Source: Hydrogenothermaceae bacterium | GTDB taxonomy: Bacteria; Aquificota; Aquificia; Aquificales; Hydrogenothermaceae | Direction of reading: 5' to 3' | Assembly: GCA_015519975.1 (NCBI GenBank) | Contig: WIAL01000037.1 | Coordinates: forward strand, 28,075-92,074 | Length of the DNA stretch: 64,000 nucleotides | Shown here: in pieces, positions 41,996-51,099 of the stretch | How the letters are laid out: every line of letters begins with the position of its first letter | How positions within the stretch are numbered: position 1 is the first letter of the stretch | Notes under the pieces: generated by a model | What the model was told of the DNA's origin: nothing | The model's database searches: none | Seen by the model: only the letters and a program-made list of their open reading frames with translations | Translations under genes and position numbers: made by a program

Positions 41996-43234
41996 CTAAA
42001 ATGTTTGTTTTATTTTTTCAATAAAACTTTTAAATATACTTAATATATCATTTTTAGGTTCATTTATAGGGGACATTTTTTTAGAAAGAGAAGAATCTTT
42101 CTTAAATAACATCATACCAATAGATGTAGAATATTTAGGGTTGTTTAACTTATCTGAAAATCCGATATAACCTTTTGGTTTTCCTATTCTTACATCCATG
42201 TTAAATATATCATAAGCCAGCTCTTTTATGTAAGGGGTGTTTGCTACGCCACCTGTTAAAACAACTCCACCATTTAATTTATCTATAAATCCGCTTTGTT
42301 CAACTTCTTTTTTAACTAAATTCAAAATTTCATCTAATCTTGCCTCTATTGTGTCTACAAGTTCATACTGGCTTATTTGAATTTTTTCTTCACTGCCAAT
42401 AGGTGTAATTTCTATAACCTGATCTTCGGCTACAGCATCAGATATTGCCATACCATAAGTAATTTTCAGCTCTTCAGCTTCAGATTTTGGTATTCTGAAT
42501 CTATGAGCTATATCTAATGTTATTCTACTTCCTCCAAGTGGAATAGTTTTTGTAAATTCAAAGCTACCATCTTTTAAAATAGCTATATCTGTTGTACCTC
42601 CTCCAATATCTATTAAGAGAGTTCCCATCTCTTTTTCCTCAGGATATAAAACAGATGTAGCTGAAGCTACCGGGTTATAAACAAAGTCAATAACGGAGAT
42701 TCCGCTGTTCTCTACCACTTTTTTTAAATTTGAATAAGTATTTATTTTACTTAAGACAACGTGAAATTCACCTTGAATTTTAGATGCTAAGAATCCACGT
42801 GGATCAATAACTTCGTCAACGTCATCAAGTATAAATCTTTTTGGTATTATGTGAATTATCTTATACTGATCTTGTTGAAGTTTTTCAGATATTTTTTCAA
42901 TCAATGTTGAAATATCAACATCATCTATCTCTTTTTGATTGGTTCCGTATGTTAGAAATTCTGTTACGTTTTCAAACTCTATGTGTGAATTACTTATATT
43001 TACTATTGCACTGCTTATACTTACACCTGACGTTGTTTCAGCATCTGAAATTGCTTTTTTTATGCTTTGAATTACGTTATTTGGCTTTACTATTAATCCT
43101 TTTTCAATTCCTTCAGTTTTGCTTTCTCCAAAACCTATTATGTTAAGTTCGCCTGTATCGTCAAAATCTCCAACTAATACAGTTGTTTTATCTGTTCCTA
43201 GATCAAGCGATATAATAATCTTGTTCTTCCCCAT
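41996..43234 (-). CDS. ftsA: Cell division protein FtsA
   Basis: This 412-residue actin-fold ATPase anchors FtsZ to the membrane. It has the phosphate-1 motif ISLDLGTDKTTVLVGD, the phosphate-2 motif TLLIDIGGGTTDIAIL and the adenosine motif GGVVLTGGVANTPYIKEL. The C-terminal SFIEKIKQTF is a short amphipathic membrane-targeting helix. It lies between ftsQ (two-base gap) and ftsZ. Confidence 0.97.
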   Translation of the reverse strand: MGKNKIIISLDLGTDKTTVLVGDFDDTGELNIIGFGESKTEGIEKGLIVKPNNVIQSIKKAISDAETTSGVSISSAIVNISNSHIEFENVTEFLTYGTNQKEIDDVDISTLIEKISEKLQQDQYKIIHIIPKRFILDDVDEVIDPRGFLASKIQGEFHVVLSKINTYSNLKKVVENSGISVIDFVYNPVASATSVLYPEEKEMGTLLIDIGGGTTDIAILKDGSFEFTKTIPLGGSRITLDIAHRFRIPKSEAEELKITYGMAISDAVAEDQVIEITPIGSEEKIQISQYELVDTIEARLDEILNLVKKEVEQSGFIDKLNGGVVLTGGVANTPYIKELAYDIFNMDVRIGKPKGYIGFSDKLNNPKYSTSIGMMLFKKDSSLSKKMSPINEPKNDILSIFKSFIEKIKQTF

Positions 43235-43236
43235 TT

Positions 43237-43914
43237 TTATCTCCTTGCTATTATCATTGAATCAAAGCTGAAGTTTAGATAATTATAGTTAGCTATATTA
43301 ATTTTTCTTATAAATTTTTCCATCTTTTTAATTTGTGAATATACACTTTTTAAACCAAAGACTAATATTTTATCATCTGCAGTTGTAAAGGATATTTCAT
43401 TATTTTTCAGAATAATCTTTTTGATTTGAAATTCTTTACTAATTTTATATTTTAAATCAATTATTTTGTGTAGCAAATCTGAGTTAATACTTTCATTTTT
43501 AGAATATATGTAAATTTTAGTTAAGTTTTTGTCGTCAAATTTTCCTGTTAGTATTACTCCTTCTTTGTCTATTACATATTTTTTCTTGTTATGGAAAATA
43601 ACTGCTATAGGCTGTCTTTCAATTACATAAAGATTAATCTTACCTATAAAAAGTCTTTTTATATCTATATCTTTTATATTTTTGTATTTTGTTAGTAATT
43701 TATTTTTTATATCCTCTTCATCTACAAAAAACCAGTTTTGATTGGAAAATAGCTCTACCAAATCTTCTTTCTTTAACTGATCTGTACCAACTACTTGAAC
43801 TACTTTTATTTCAACCAACTTTTTTAAAAAAGGAATTTTAGGTAAAAAGTATCCAAAAGAAGCACATATTAAAATCCACAGTGAAGTTATAATTATTTTT
43901 TTACCTTTGTTCAC
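43237..43914 (-). CDS. ftsQ: Cell division protein FtsQ (POTRA domain)
   Basis: FtsQ is a single-pass membrane protein linking early and late division proteins. After a short basic N-terminus comes a membrane helix (SLWILICASFGYFLP) and a POTRA domain starting VEIKVVQVVGTDQLKKEDLV, followed by RQPIAVIFHNKKKYVIDKEG. I place the start at the GTG at 43914, six bases after an AAGGAG site. A TTG five codons upstream is open but has no such site and would overlap ddl further. The product is about 225 residues, small but in range. Identity also rests on position between ddl and ftsA. Confidence 0.88.
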   Translation of the reverse strand: MNKGKKIIITSLWILICASFGYFLPKIPFLKKLVEIKVVQVVGTDQLKKEDLVELFSNQNWFFVDEEDIKNKLLTKYKNIKDIDIKRLFIGKINLYVIERQPIAVIFHNKKKYVIDKEGVILTGKFDDKNLTKIYIYSKNESINSDLLHKIIDLKYKISKEFQIKKIILKNNEISFTTADDKILVFGLKSVYSQIKKMEKFIRKINIANYNYLNFSFDSMIIARR

Positions 43915-44794
43915 GTAATGCTCCTTCAATTATTTCATTTACTAATTCTTCGAACGATAAACCTGCTACTTTAGCAGCCTTTGGTAAAAGACTGTGCTGC
44001 GTCATACCTGGTATTGTATTTATTTCAAGTACGTACGGATTATTATTTTTATCTAAGATCATATCTACTCTAACTGCACCTTTACATTCAAGAATATTCC
44101 AGCATTTTTCAGCAATTTCATTAATTTTTCTCTGTGTATTTTTATCAATTTCTGCTGGGCATATATAGTTTGTTTTAGAAGAAACATACTTATTGTTAAA
44201 ATCGTAAAAACCTTCTTCGACTTTTATTTCAATAGTTGGAAGAATTTTTCCGTTTAATATACTTACAGTTAATTCTCTCCCTTCAATAAATTCTTCAATA
44301 AGTATGTTTTCATAATCTTTTAATTTTTCTAAAGCATTTTCCAGTTCTAGCTTATTATTTACAATAAAAACGCCTATAGAAGAACCTTCTTCAGAAGGCT
44401 TTACAACTGCAGGAAACTTAGTATGTTCTTTTACAAATGTTTTTGGGACAGGAATATTTTCAGCTGAAAGTATTTTTTTTGTTAGATTTTTATCCATGCA
44501 AATAGCAGAAGTTTTAGGACTGCTTCCTGTGTATTTAATATTTAAAAATTCAAGTATTGATTGAATCTGCCCATCTTCACCGCCTTTACCGTGAAGGCAT
44601 ATAAATGCTAAATCTGGATTGTAATTTTTTATTCTTTCTATAAATTCAAATCCTACAGAAGGATCAAAAACTTCATATTCATATTTTAATTTTTTAAAGG
44701 CATTTTCAACAGCTTTTCCACTTTTTATAGAAATCTCCCTTTCTTTAGAGTTTCCCCCGTATAAAAGTGCTATTTTTGGCTTTTTTTCACTCAA
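43901..44794 (-). CDS. ddl: D-alanine-D-alanine ligase
   Basis: This 297-residue ATP-grasp enzyme joins two D-Ala for peptidoglycan. It has IALLYGGNSKEREISIKSGK at the N-terminus, CLHGKGGEDGQIQSILEFL, VKPSEEGSSIGVF, and the Mg-binding EINTIPGMTQHSLLPKAAK. The length is standard. It overlaps murB by eight bases upstream and ftsQ by 14 bases downstream. Confidence 0.96.
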   Translation of the reverse strand: MSEKKPKIALLYGGNSKEREISIKSGKAVENAFKKLKYEYEVFDPSVGFEFIERIKNYNPDLAFICLHGKGGEDGQIQSILEFLNIKYTGSSPKTSAICMDKNLTKKILSAENIPVPKTFVKEHTKFPAVVKPSEEGSSIGVFIVNNKLELENALEKLKDYENILIEEFIEGRELTVSILNGKILPTIEIKVEEGFYDFNNKYVSSKTNYICPAEIDKNTQRKINEIAEKCWNILECKGAVRVDMILDKNNNPYVLEINTIPGMTQHSLLPKAAKVAGLSFEELVNEIIEGALREQR

Positions 44795-45650
44795 CTATTT
44801 TAATTTCCCTTTCTAATTTAATATTAAATACCTTTTCAATTTCTTTTTCGGCAGATTCCAATAATTTCATTAAATCTTTAAAAGATGCATTTGAATAATT
44901 AACTAAAAAATTTGCGTGTTTATCTGAAAACCCTATATCTCCTATTCTTTTCCCTTTAAATCCAATTTCTTCTAGTATCTTTCCAGCAAAATTGTTAGGT
45001 GGATTTTTATATGTTGAACCTGATGTTGGAAGGTTTAGAGGTTGTTTTTTATTTCTTTCAATCAAATGCTCTTTTATTACTTTTTCTATTTTTTTATTAC
45101 TTTTTTTTAATTTTATAGTTACCTGATAGACAAAACCTTCATTTTGAAACTGTGTTTTTCTGTATGAGTAATTTATTTCTTCTTTTTTAGAAAGACACTC
45201 GTTTCCTTTTAAATCAAGCCACAAAACATTTTCAATAATATCAAAAAATTCAGTTCCAAATGCTCCAGCATTCATAGCAGTAGCACCACCTACAGAAGCT
45301 GGAATTCCTGATAGGTTTTCAAATCCTTCTAAGTTGTATTTTTTTACAATATTTATGATCTCTTTAAAACTTACTCCTGCATCTAATGTTAAATAAAATA
45401 AATCTTTATTTTGCTGAATTTTAATATTTTTTAGAAGTTTTGTAGAAACAAATATATAATCTAAAATACCATCTTTAAAAATAGTATTACTTCCAACACC
45501 GATAGGGATAAGTTTTTTATTTTCATCTTTTGATTTTTTTATTATAAATTTTATATCTTCAATACTTTCAGGAAAATAAATTTTTCTGGCTGTTCCACCT
45601 ATTTTTATAGTTGAGAAATTTTTTAAACTAACATTTTCATATATTTTCAT
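44787..45650 (-). CDS. murB: UDP-N-acetylenolpyruvoylglucosamine reductase MurB
   Basis: MurB reduces UDP-GlcNAc-enolpyruvate to UDP-MurNAc with FAD and NADPH. This 287-residue protein has NFSTIKIGGTARKIYFPES, the FAD-binding LIPIGVGSNTIF, GLEGFENLSGIPASVGGA and NAGAFGTE, and the type IIb-like SGSTYKNPPNNFAGKILEE with the catalytic Ser. It overlaps murG by four bases (ATGA). No murC accompanies it here. Confidence 0.95.
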   Translation of the reverse strand: MKIYENVSLKNFSTIKIGGTARKIYFPESIEDIKFIIKKSKDENKKLIPIGVGSNTIFKDGILDYIFVSTKLLKNIKIQQNKDLFYLTLDAGVSFKEIINIVKKYNLEGFENLSGIPASVGGATAMNAGAFGTEFFDIIENVLWLDLKGNECLSKKEEINYSYRKTQFQNEGFVYQVTIKLKKSNKKIEKVIKEHLIERNKKQPLNLPTSGSTYKNPPNNFAGKILEEIGFKGKRIGDIGFSDKHANFLVNYSNASFKDLMKLLESAEKEIEKVFNIKLEREIKIVE

Positions 45651-46696
45651 TTGGTTATTTCTTTATAAATCCTTTCTTCTGCATCTATTATTGATAGCCT
45701 TTTTATTTTATCTTCATATTTTGAAAAATCAATATTTAAAAGCTTTTCAAATTTTTCAAAAATTTTATTTAAATTTTCCTCAGTTACAATACTACAAACT
45801 CCCATTTCTTCAAGCCATTCTACGTTGTAGTATTGATGATTCGATGCTGCATAAGGATAAGGAACAAAAACTGAGTATTTTCCAAATGAAATAATTTCGT
45901 TTACAGTAGAGGCACCAGCCCTGCATATTATAAAATCTGATACTTTGTATAAAAGTCCCATATCTTCAAAATAATCAAACTTTATTACATTTTCAGGAAT
46001 GTTTTCTAATTTGCTTTTTCCCTGAATATTTATAAAAATTACATCTTTATGTTTCTCAGCAAGTTTTAAACAAATCTCATTTAATTTTTTTGCACCTTGA
46101 CTGCCGCCAAAAATTAAAACTACTTTTTTATTTTCATCAATATTCAAAATATTTCGCGCTTCTTTTTTTGTTAAAGATAATCTTTCTTTCAAAGAATCTC
46201 TTATCGGAAGACCGGTTAAATAAGTTTTTTCTTTCGGGAAATATATGTTTGTGTATTCAAATGTAATAAATATTTTTTTTGCAAATTTAGAAAGAAGTAT
46301 ATTTGAGTATGAAGGAATAGAGTTTTGCTCATGTATGTAAAGGTTCGTTCCGCTGAGCCAGCTTGCAAGCCCAAGTGGAACAGATGTGTATCCTCCAAAA
46401 CATATGGAAAATAAAGGTTTTTCTTTTTTTATTATTTTTTTTATTTTAAAGGCTGTTTTTAAAAGTTTGTATACAGAAGCTGGTTTGTAAAACAATCCTT
46501 TTCCACGAACTCCTTTTATATCAAAAAGATACTTTTCTCCAGGAAATTCTTTTTTTGACTCTATACCGTGCTTCGTTCCAAAGTAATAAATCTCAAATCC
46601 TTTTTCTTTTAAATAATTGGCAATAGAAAGAGCAGGATAAAAATGCCCTCCTGTTCCTCCACCTGAAATAAATACTTTTTTAGACATTTTCGTCAC
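45647..46696 (-). CDS. murG: Lipid II synthase MurG
   Basis: MurG transfers GlcNAc to lipid I at the inner face of the membrane. This 349-residue GT28 enzyme has the N-terminal GGGTGGHFYPALSIANYL, the IHEQNSIPSYSN segment, LIFGGSQGAKKLNE and the donor-site ICRAGASTVNEI followed by PYPYAASNHQYYN. The length matches the family. The start overlaps the end of ftsW by 17 bases. Confidence 0.96.
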   Translation of the reverse strand: MTKMSKKVFISGGGTGGHFYPALSIANYLKEKGFEIYYFGTKHGIESKKEFPGEKYLFDIKGVRGKGLFYKPASVYKLLKTAFKIKKIIKKEKPLFSICFGGYTSVPLGLASWLSGTNLYIHEQNSIPSYSNILLSKFAKKIFITFEYTNIYFPKEKTYLTGLPIRDSLKERLSLTKKEARNILNIDENKKVVLIFGGSQGAKKLNEICLKLAEKHKDVIFINIQGKSKLENIPENVIKFDYFEDMGLLYKVSDFIICRAGASTVNEIISFGKYSVFVPYPYAASNHQYYNVEWLEEMGVCSIVTEENLNKIFEKFEKLLNIDFSKYEDKIKRLSIIDAEERIYKEITK

Positions 46697-47783
46697 TTGT
46701 AAAGATTGATTTTATAGGTTCCTTTGAAACTCTTAAAAGAATACCTGCAGCCATACAACTTACTAAAAAGGAAGAACCTCCATAACTTATAAATGGAAGG
46801 GTAAATCCTGTAGGAGGAAAAAGTCCTATATTAACAAGTGTATGAAAAAGAGCCTGTAAAACTATCATATAAGTCAATCCTACTCCTAAAATCTGTGTAA
46901 ATACGTCATTTCTGTTTAAAGAAATAGATACTCCTCTATACAAAAGTAATATAAATAAAGTTAATATAAACAAAACCCCAAAAAATCCAGTTTCTTCACC
47001 TATTAATGCAAGAATATAGTCTGTGTGAATTTCTGGCAAATAAAATAACTTTTGGGTTCCTGCTCCTATTCCTTCTCCGAACAATCCTCCTTTTGCAAAA
47101 GCAATTAAAGACTGCAAAACTTGATAAGAATTATCTGAGCCGTCCATTGGATTTATAAATGCTTTAAGTCTTTTTACTGCATAATTTGAATGAATAATAA
47201 AATAGAAAAATATTAAAAAAGCCGGAATACTAAGAGTTAATATCTTAGGAAACGAGTAATAAGAAGATGAGATTATTAAAACCGATAAAACTAAAATAAA
47301 TAAAGCTGCGCCTTTATGAGGTTCAAAAAATATAAGTATTGATAAAAAAACAGGTATAGAAAATACAACAAAAAGTTTACTCCAGCTTCTTAAATCTTCA
47401 TTTTTTTTCCTGTAAGTAAAGTAAGCAATAAAAAGTACGGTAGCTACTTTTGCAAACTCTGAAGGCTGAAAATTAAAAAATCCTAAATCAAGCCATCTTT
47501 TAACGCTTCCTCCAGAAACTATATAAACCATAACTAGCATCGCAATCGTTATTCCTACAGAGATATAAGAAAATTTTTTCCAGGCGCTGATAGGAACGGT
47601 GTAAGACAAAAACATAGTTAAAATTCCCATTGTAACTATAATTATTTCTTTTTTAAAAATTAATATACTTTTTTTACTTTCTTCCCCTATTGAAACGGCG
47701 CTGTATAAAAAAACTATACCTATGATAATTAAAGTTAGAAATATTATAAAAAGGAGTTTATCGAAATAAATATTTTTAACCAT
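46680..47783 (-). CDS. ftsW: SEDS-family peptidoglycan polymerase FtsW
   Basis: This 367-residue protein has about ten membrane helices and SEDS signatures: RWLDLGFFNFQPSEFAKVAT, the catalytic-loop Asp region HTDYILALIGEETGFFG, and GLFPPTGFTLPFISYGGSSF. SEDS enzymes polymerise lipid II. Location directly upstream of murG in the division cluster supports FtsW more than RodA. No ftsI accompanies it in this window. It is first in the cluster and divergent from the carboxyltransferase gene. Confidence 0.9.
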   Translation of the reverse strand: MVKNIYFDKLLFIIFLTLIIIGIVFLYSAVSIGEESKKSILIFKKEIIIVTMGILTMFLSYTVPISAWKKFSYISVGITIAMLVMVYIVSGGSVKRWLDLGFFNFQPSEFAKVATVLFIAYFTYRKKNEDLRSWSKLFVVFSIPVFLSILIFFEPHKGAALFILVLSVLIISSSYYSFPKILTLSIPAFLIFFYFIIHSNYAVKRLKAFINPMDGSDNSYQVLQSLIAFAKGGLFGEGIGAGTQKLFYLPEIHTDYILALIGEETGFFGVLFILTLFILLLYRGVSISLNRNDVFTQILGVGLTYMIVLQALFHTLVNIGLFPPTGFTLPFISYGGSSFLVSCMAAGILLRVSKEPIKSIFTSDENV

Positions 47784-47878
47784 TAACTTCCTAAAATTTT
47801 ACTAAATTCTAAATATTGTATAATAATAAAGTCTTTTCGTAATTTGCCAGATAAAATTTAATATATGGGAGTTTTAAT

Positions 47879-49723
47879 ATGAGCAAGAAAATTCATTTTA
47901 CAGATGTTACTCTAAGGGATGGACAGCAGAGTTTACTTGCAACAAGAGTAAGAACAGAGGATTTACTACCAGCAGCTGAAAAATTAGATAAAGCAGGTTT
48001 CTGGTCTTTAGAAGTTTGGGGCGGTGCAACATTTGACGTTTGTTTAAGATATCTAAAAGAAGATCCCTGGGAAAGATTAAGAAAAATAAAAGAAGTTGCT
48101 CCAAATACACCACTTGAAATGCTTCTTAGAGGTCAAAACCTTGTAGGATATAGACATTACCCAGATGATGTTGTTGAAGAATTTGTAAAAAAGGCTGCAG
48201 ATAATGGTATAGATGTTTTTAGAATTTTTGATGCTTTAAATGATGTTAGGAATATGGAAGTTGCCATATCAGTAGCAAAAGAATGTGGGAAAACTGTAAA
48301 AGGCGTACTTGCATACACTATAAGTCCAGTTCATACAGTTGATTATTATGTTGGAGTTGCGAAACAGCTTAAAGATTTGGGAGTTGATATTATATCAATT
48401 AAAGACCAAGCAGGAATATTAACTCCAAAGAAGTCTTATGAGCTTGTATCAAGATTAAAAGAGGAAATTAAACTTCCTGTTCATATACATGCTCAGTCTA
48501 CAGCAGCTTTAGCTGAAATGGCGTACTTAAAAGGAGCAGAAGCTGGTGCAGAAATTATAGATACAGACGTTTCAACGTGGTCCTGGCTCACAGCCCACCC
48601 TGCCTGTGAAACTATGGTTTATTCATTAAGGGAATTTGGTTATGAAATTGATATAGATTTAAAAATAATAGAAGAAGTTGCAGATTATCTTAAAGAAGTA
48701 AGGAAAAAATATAAAAAATATGATACAGCCCAAAAATGGCCTGATGCTCAGGTCCTTATTCACCAGATTCCTGGCGGTATGATGTCAAACTTTATAGCAC
48801 AGCTTAAAGAAAATGATGCCCTTGATAAGCTTGATGAGGTTAAAGAAGAGGTTGCAAGAGTTAGAGAGGACCTTGGATATCCTCCACTTGTAACACCAAC
48901 TTCACAAATAGTTGGTACTCAAGCACTTTTAAATGTTCTTCAAGGGGAAAGATACAAGGTTGTAACAAAAGAAGTTAAAGATTATGTGAAAGGCCTATAT
49001 GGAAGACCTCCAGCTCCTATAAAACCTCAAATAATAGAAAAAATTATAGGAGATGAAGAAATAATTCAGGTTAGACCTGCAGATTTACTGGAACCTGAAC
49101 TTGATAAATGTACAAAAGAAGCTTATGAAGCTGGTGCAAAAAGTCCCGAAGACGTTCTTTCTTACTGCCTATTCCCTCAAGTGGCAAAAGAGTTCTTTGA
49201 GTGGAGAGAAGCTTATGAAAGAGGTGAGGCTCTTCCTCCGCAAGTGGAAGAAATATCAGAAGAGGAAGAATGTCCAACTAAAGCTCCAATAGAGTTTAAT
49301 ATTACTCTTCACGGTGAGCAGTATCACGTTCAAATAGCAGGTGTTGGAAATCCAATAGAAGAAGGTAAACCTTACTTTATTAGAATTGATGGTAAACTTG
49401 AAGAAGCATTGGTTGTACCAATAAGAGAAATAGAAGTTGGCGAAAATTATGAATCTTTACCAGAAGCTGGAGCTGTAGTAGGTAAAAGACCAAAAGCTGT
49501 TGATGTTGGTGATGTTTCATCACCAATGCCTGGAAAAGTGGTATCTGTTAAGGTTTCCCCTGGAGATATAGTTAAAAAAGGAGATGTTTTACTTGTTGTA
49601 GAAGCTATGAAAATGGAAAATGAAATACACGCTCCAATTGATGGAGAAGTTGTTGAAGTTTACGTTAAAGAAGGAGATAAAATAAATCCTGACGAATGTT
49701 TAGTTAAAATTATGCCTGACTAA
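47879..49723 (+). CDS. Biotin-dependent carboxyltransferase, PycB/OadA type (pyruvate carboxylase or related)
   Basis: This 614-residue protein has a carboxyltransferase TIM barrel (about 1-290; FTDVTLRDGQQSLLATR, the Lys segment SIKDQAGILTPKKSY), a conserved helical domain (about 300-460) and a C-terminal biotinyl domain with Lys578 in VVEAMKMENEI. It would receive carboxybiotin from a separate biotin carboxylase, not seen here, to make oxaloacetate from pyruvate; a 2-oxoglutarate carboxylase role like CfiA of Hydrogenobacter is possible. The metal-binding His pair is kept in VHIHAQSTAALAEM, but the usual THD after it is changed to AQS, and the substrate-side loop reads VSTWSWLTAHPACETMV. 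A hairpin follows the stop. Confidence 0.88.
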   Translation: MSKKIHFTDVTLRDGQQSLLATRVRTEDLLPAAEKLDKAGFWSLEVWGGATFDVCLRYLKEDPWERLRKIKEVAPNTPLEMLLRGQNLVGYRHYPDDVVEEFVKKAADNGIDVFRIFDALNDVRNMEVAISVAKECGKTVKGVLAYTISPVHTVDYYVGVAKQLKDLGVDIISIKDQAGILTPKKSYELVSRLKEEIKLPVHIHAQSTAALAEMAYLKGAEAGAEIIDTDVSTWSWLTAHPACETMVYSLREFGYEIDIDLKIIEEVADYLKEVRKKYKKYDTAQKWPDAQVLIHQIPGGMMSNFIAQLKENDALDKLDEVKEEVARVREDLGYPPLVTPTSQIVGTQALLNVLQGERYKVVTKEVKDYVKGLYGRPPAPIKPQIIEKIIGDEEIIQVRPADLLEPELDKCTKEAYEAGAKSPEDVLSYCLFPQVAKEFFEWREAYERGEALPPQVEEISEEEECPTKAPIEFNITLHGEQYHVQIAGVGNPIEEGKPYFIRIDGKLEEALVVPIREIEVGENYESLPEAGAVVGKRPKAVDVGDVSSPMPGKVVSVKVSPGDIVKKGDVLLVVEAMKMENEIHAPIDGEVVEVYVKEGDKINPDECLVKIMPD

Positions 49724-49745
49724 GGAAAGGGATGTCCCCTTTCCT
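49723..49745. terminator. Bidirectional terminator between the carboxyltransferase and rrf2-like genes
   Basis: AGGAAAGGG (49723-49731) pairs with CCCTTTCCT (49737-49745), a nine-pair stem with a five-base loop. It overlaps the stop regions of both converging genes. T-rich sequence follows on the plus strand. Confidence 0.75.
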
Positions 49746-50175
49746 ATAATTTTATATTTATTTTTTTCTCTATTTCTTCTTCAATCTCTTCTAAAGTTGT
49801 ATCTTTAAAAAGATTATAAAGTCTTTCTCTTTCTGGAGCCCACTTTTCGTGAACTGCACATGGTTTAATATCAGAACACTCTTTAAAACCTAATATACAT
49901 TGAGTAAAAACATCATCCCCATCTATACTTAAAATTATGTCGTATAGAGATATATCACCCATAGGTTTTGCAAGTTTTACTCCTCCATTTGGGCCTCTAT
50001 AAGACTCTAAAAATCCATCTTTTACAAGTTTTTGAAGTATTTTGGATAGAAAATAAAAGGATAAGTCTAAATTATTAGCGATTTCTTTAATAGATATAAA
50101 ATTGTCTATATTTTTTTGTTTTTTAGCTATGTATATCATTGCTCTTATTGCGTCTTTACATGCTGTTGTGAGCAT
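49744..50175 (-). CDS. Rrf2-family transcription regulator with three cysteines
   Basis: This winged-helix regulator of about 143 residues has the Rrf2 pattern: TTACKDAIRAMIYIAK, SIKEIANNLDLSFYFLSKIL, and SYRGPNGGVKLAKP. Three cysteines follow in QCILGFKECSDIKPC, spaced C-x6-C-x5-C, close to the Fe-S ligands of IscR/NsrR-type sensors. I choose the ATG at 50175 because it overlaps the upstream stop as TGATG and has AAAGGAG eight bases ahead; an in-frame GTG at 50184 is possible. It forms a unit with two hemerythrin genes, suggesting control by oxygen, NO or iron. Confidence 0.88.
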   Translation of the reverse strand: MLTTACKDAIRAMIYIAKKQKNIDNFISIKEIANNLDLSFYFLSKILQKLVKDGFLESYRGPNGGVKLAKPMGDISLYDIILSIDGDDVFTQCILGFKECSDIKPCAVHEKWAPERERLYNLFKDTTLEEIEEEIEKKINIKL

Positions 50176-50597
50176 CACAACCACTCCTTTTTTTCTTTAT
50201 AAACATTTGGAAATAAAAAGTTTTCTTCTTCTAAAAAATGATCTTTTAGCATTGTGAAAACTTTCTCTATACTTTTTATTAGTTTTTCTTTGTATTTTTT
50301 ATCTTTTTTGTATTTTTGATAATAGTTTATAACATCATCTACTGCCTCGTCTATTACATCATGTGCAAATACGATAGCTTCGCTGTCAAAATCTTCATAA
50401 ATCTGTTCTATATCTTCATTTAAGTTTTCTTCTTCTTTTTCTGCATGCTTTTGAATATCATTTTCTAAAAAATATATTATTTCATTGATTAGTTCATCAT
50501 TTATGCTGTTTTTTAACTGTTTTCTCCAAAAATCCATTTTTTGAATGTAATCCTGATGTTCCTGTTTAAGTTCTTCTATAAGACTTTTTAGATCCAT
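50175..50597 (-). CDS. Hemerythrin HHE-domain protein
   Basis: This 140-residue, strongly helical, charged protein has the spacing of the HHE cation-binding family: His in KQEHQDYI, HAEKEEENL, the VFAHDVIDEAVDD helix and HFLEEENFLFP near the C-terminus. Such four-helix bundles hold a di-iron centre that binds O2 or NO or repairs Fe-S clusters (RIC/YtfE type). The stop overlaps the Rrf2-like start by one base. The gene upstream encodes a second, different hemerythrin one base away. Confidence 0.85.
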   Translation of the reverse strand: MDLKSLIEELKQEHQDYIQKMDFWRKQLKNSINDELINEIIYFLENDIQKHAEKEEENLNEDIEQIYEDFDSEAIVFAHDVIDEAVDDVINYYQKYKKDKKYKEKLIKSIEKVFTMLKDHFLEEENFLFPNVYKEKKEWL

Positions 50598-50598
50598 A

Positions 50599-50997
50599 TT
50601 AATACCCCGCTAAAAATGAAGCAGTAACAGCATCCATAGTATTTAAGTGACCTATTAACCACGGGAGAAATCCTTCCTTTAAAAAGTTTGCGACAAGTTT
50701 TGTATCCTTTGTTTCTTCAAACTTTTTCTTAAGTTCATATAAATCTCTAATTACTCTATCGTGCTCCATTTTATGCATTGGATATGCAAAAAATTCGTTT
50801 TGTTCCATTAAATCTTCTTCAAAAGAAAAATGGTCTTCAATGTGCTCTATAAACTCATCAAGCAGTTTTTTTGTTTTTTCATAATCTCCAGAAACAGCCG
50901 CGTCATAAAGATTATTAATCATATCTACTTCTTCATAATGAATCTCGTTCATTTCATTTAAAGCTACTTTTGGAAGTTCTTCTTTTGTTATAATCAT
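50599..50997 (-). CDS. Bacteriohemerythrin
   Basis: This 132-residue protein has the complete bacteriohemerythrin ligand set: His in NEIHYEEVD, HFSFEEDLM (His and Glu), YPMHKMEHDRV (two His) and WLIGHLNTMDA (His and Asp). It should bind a di-iron centre carrying O2, and is likely an oxygen store or carrier for a microaerophile. It is first in the unit with the HHE protein and the Rrf2-like regulator, and the next gene starts one base after its stop. Confidence 0.9.
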   Translation of the reverse strand: MIITKEELPKVALNEMNEIHYEEVDMINNLYDAAVSGDYEKTKKLLDEFIEHIEDHFSFEEDLMEQNEFFAYPMHKMEHDRVIRDLYELKKKFEETKDTKLVANFLKEGFLPWLIGHLNTMDAVTASFLAGY

Positions 50998-51099
50998 TTT
51001 TCTCTCCTTTATTTAAGACTTTATACTCTTAAATCTAACGATCAAAGTAGATATTTGGAATGACAAATATCATAAAAAATATAATTTTAATATAAAGGT

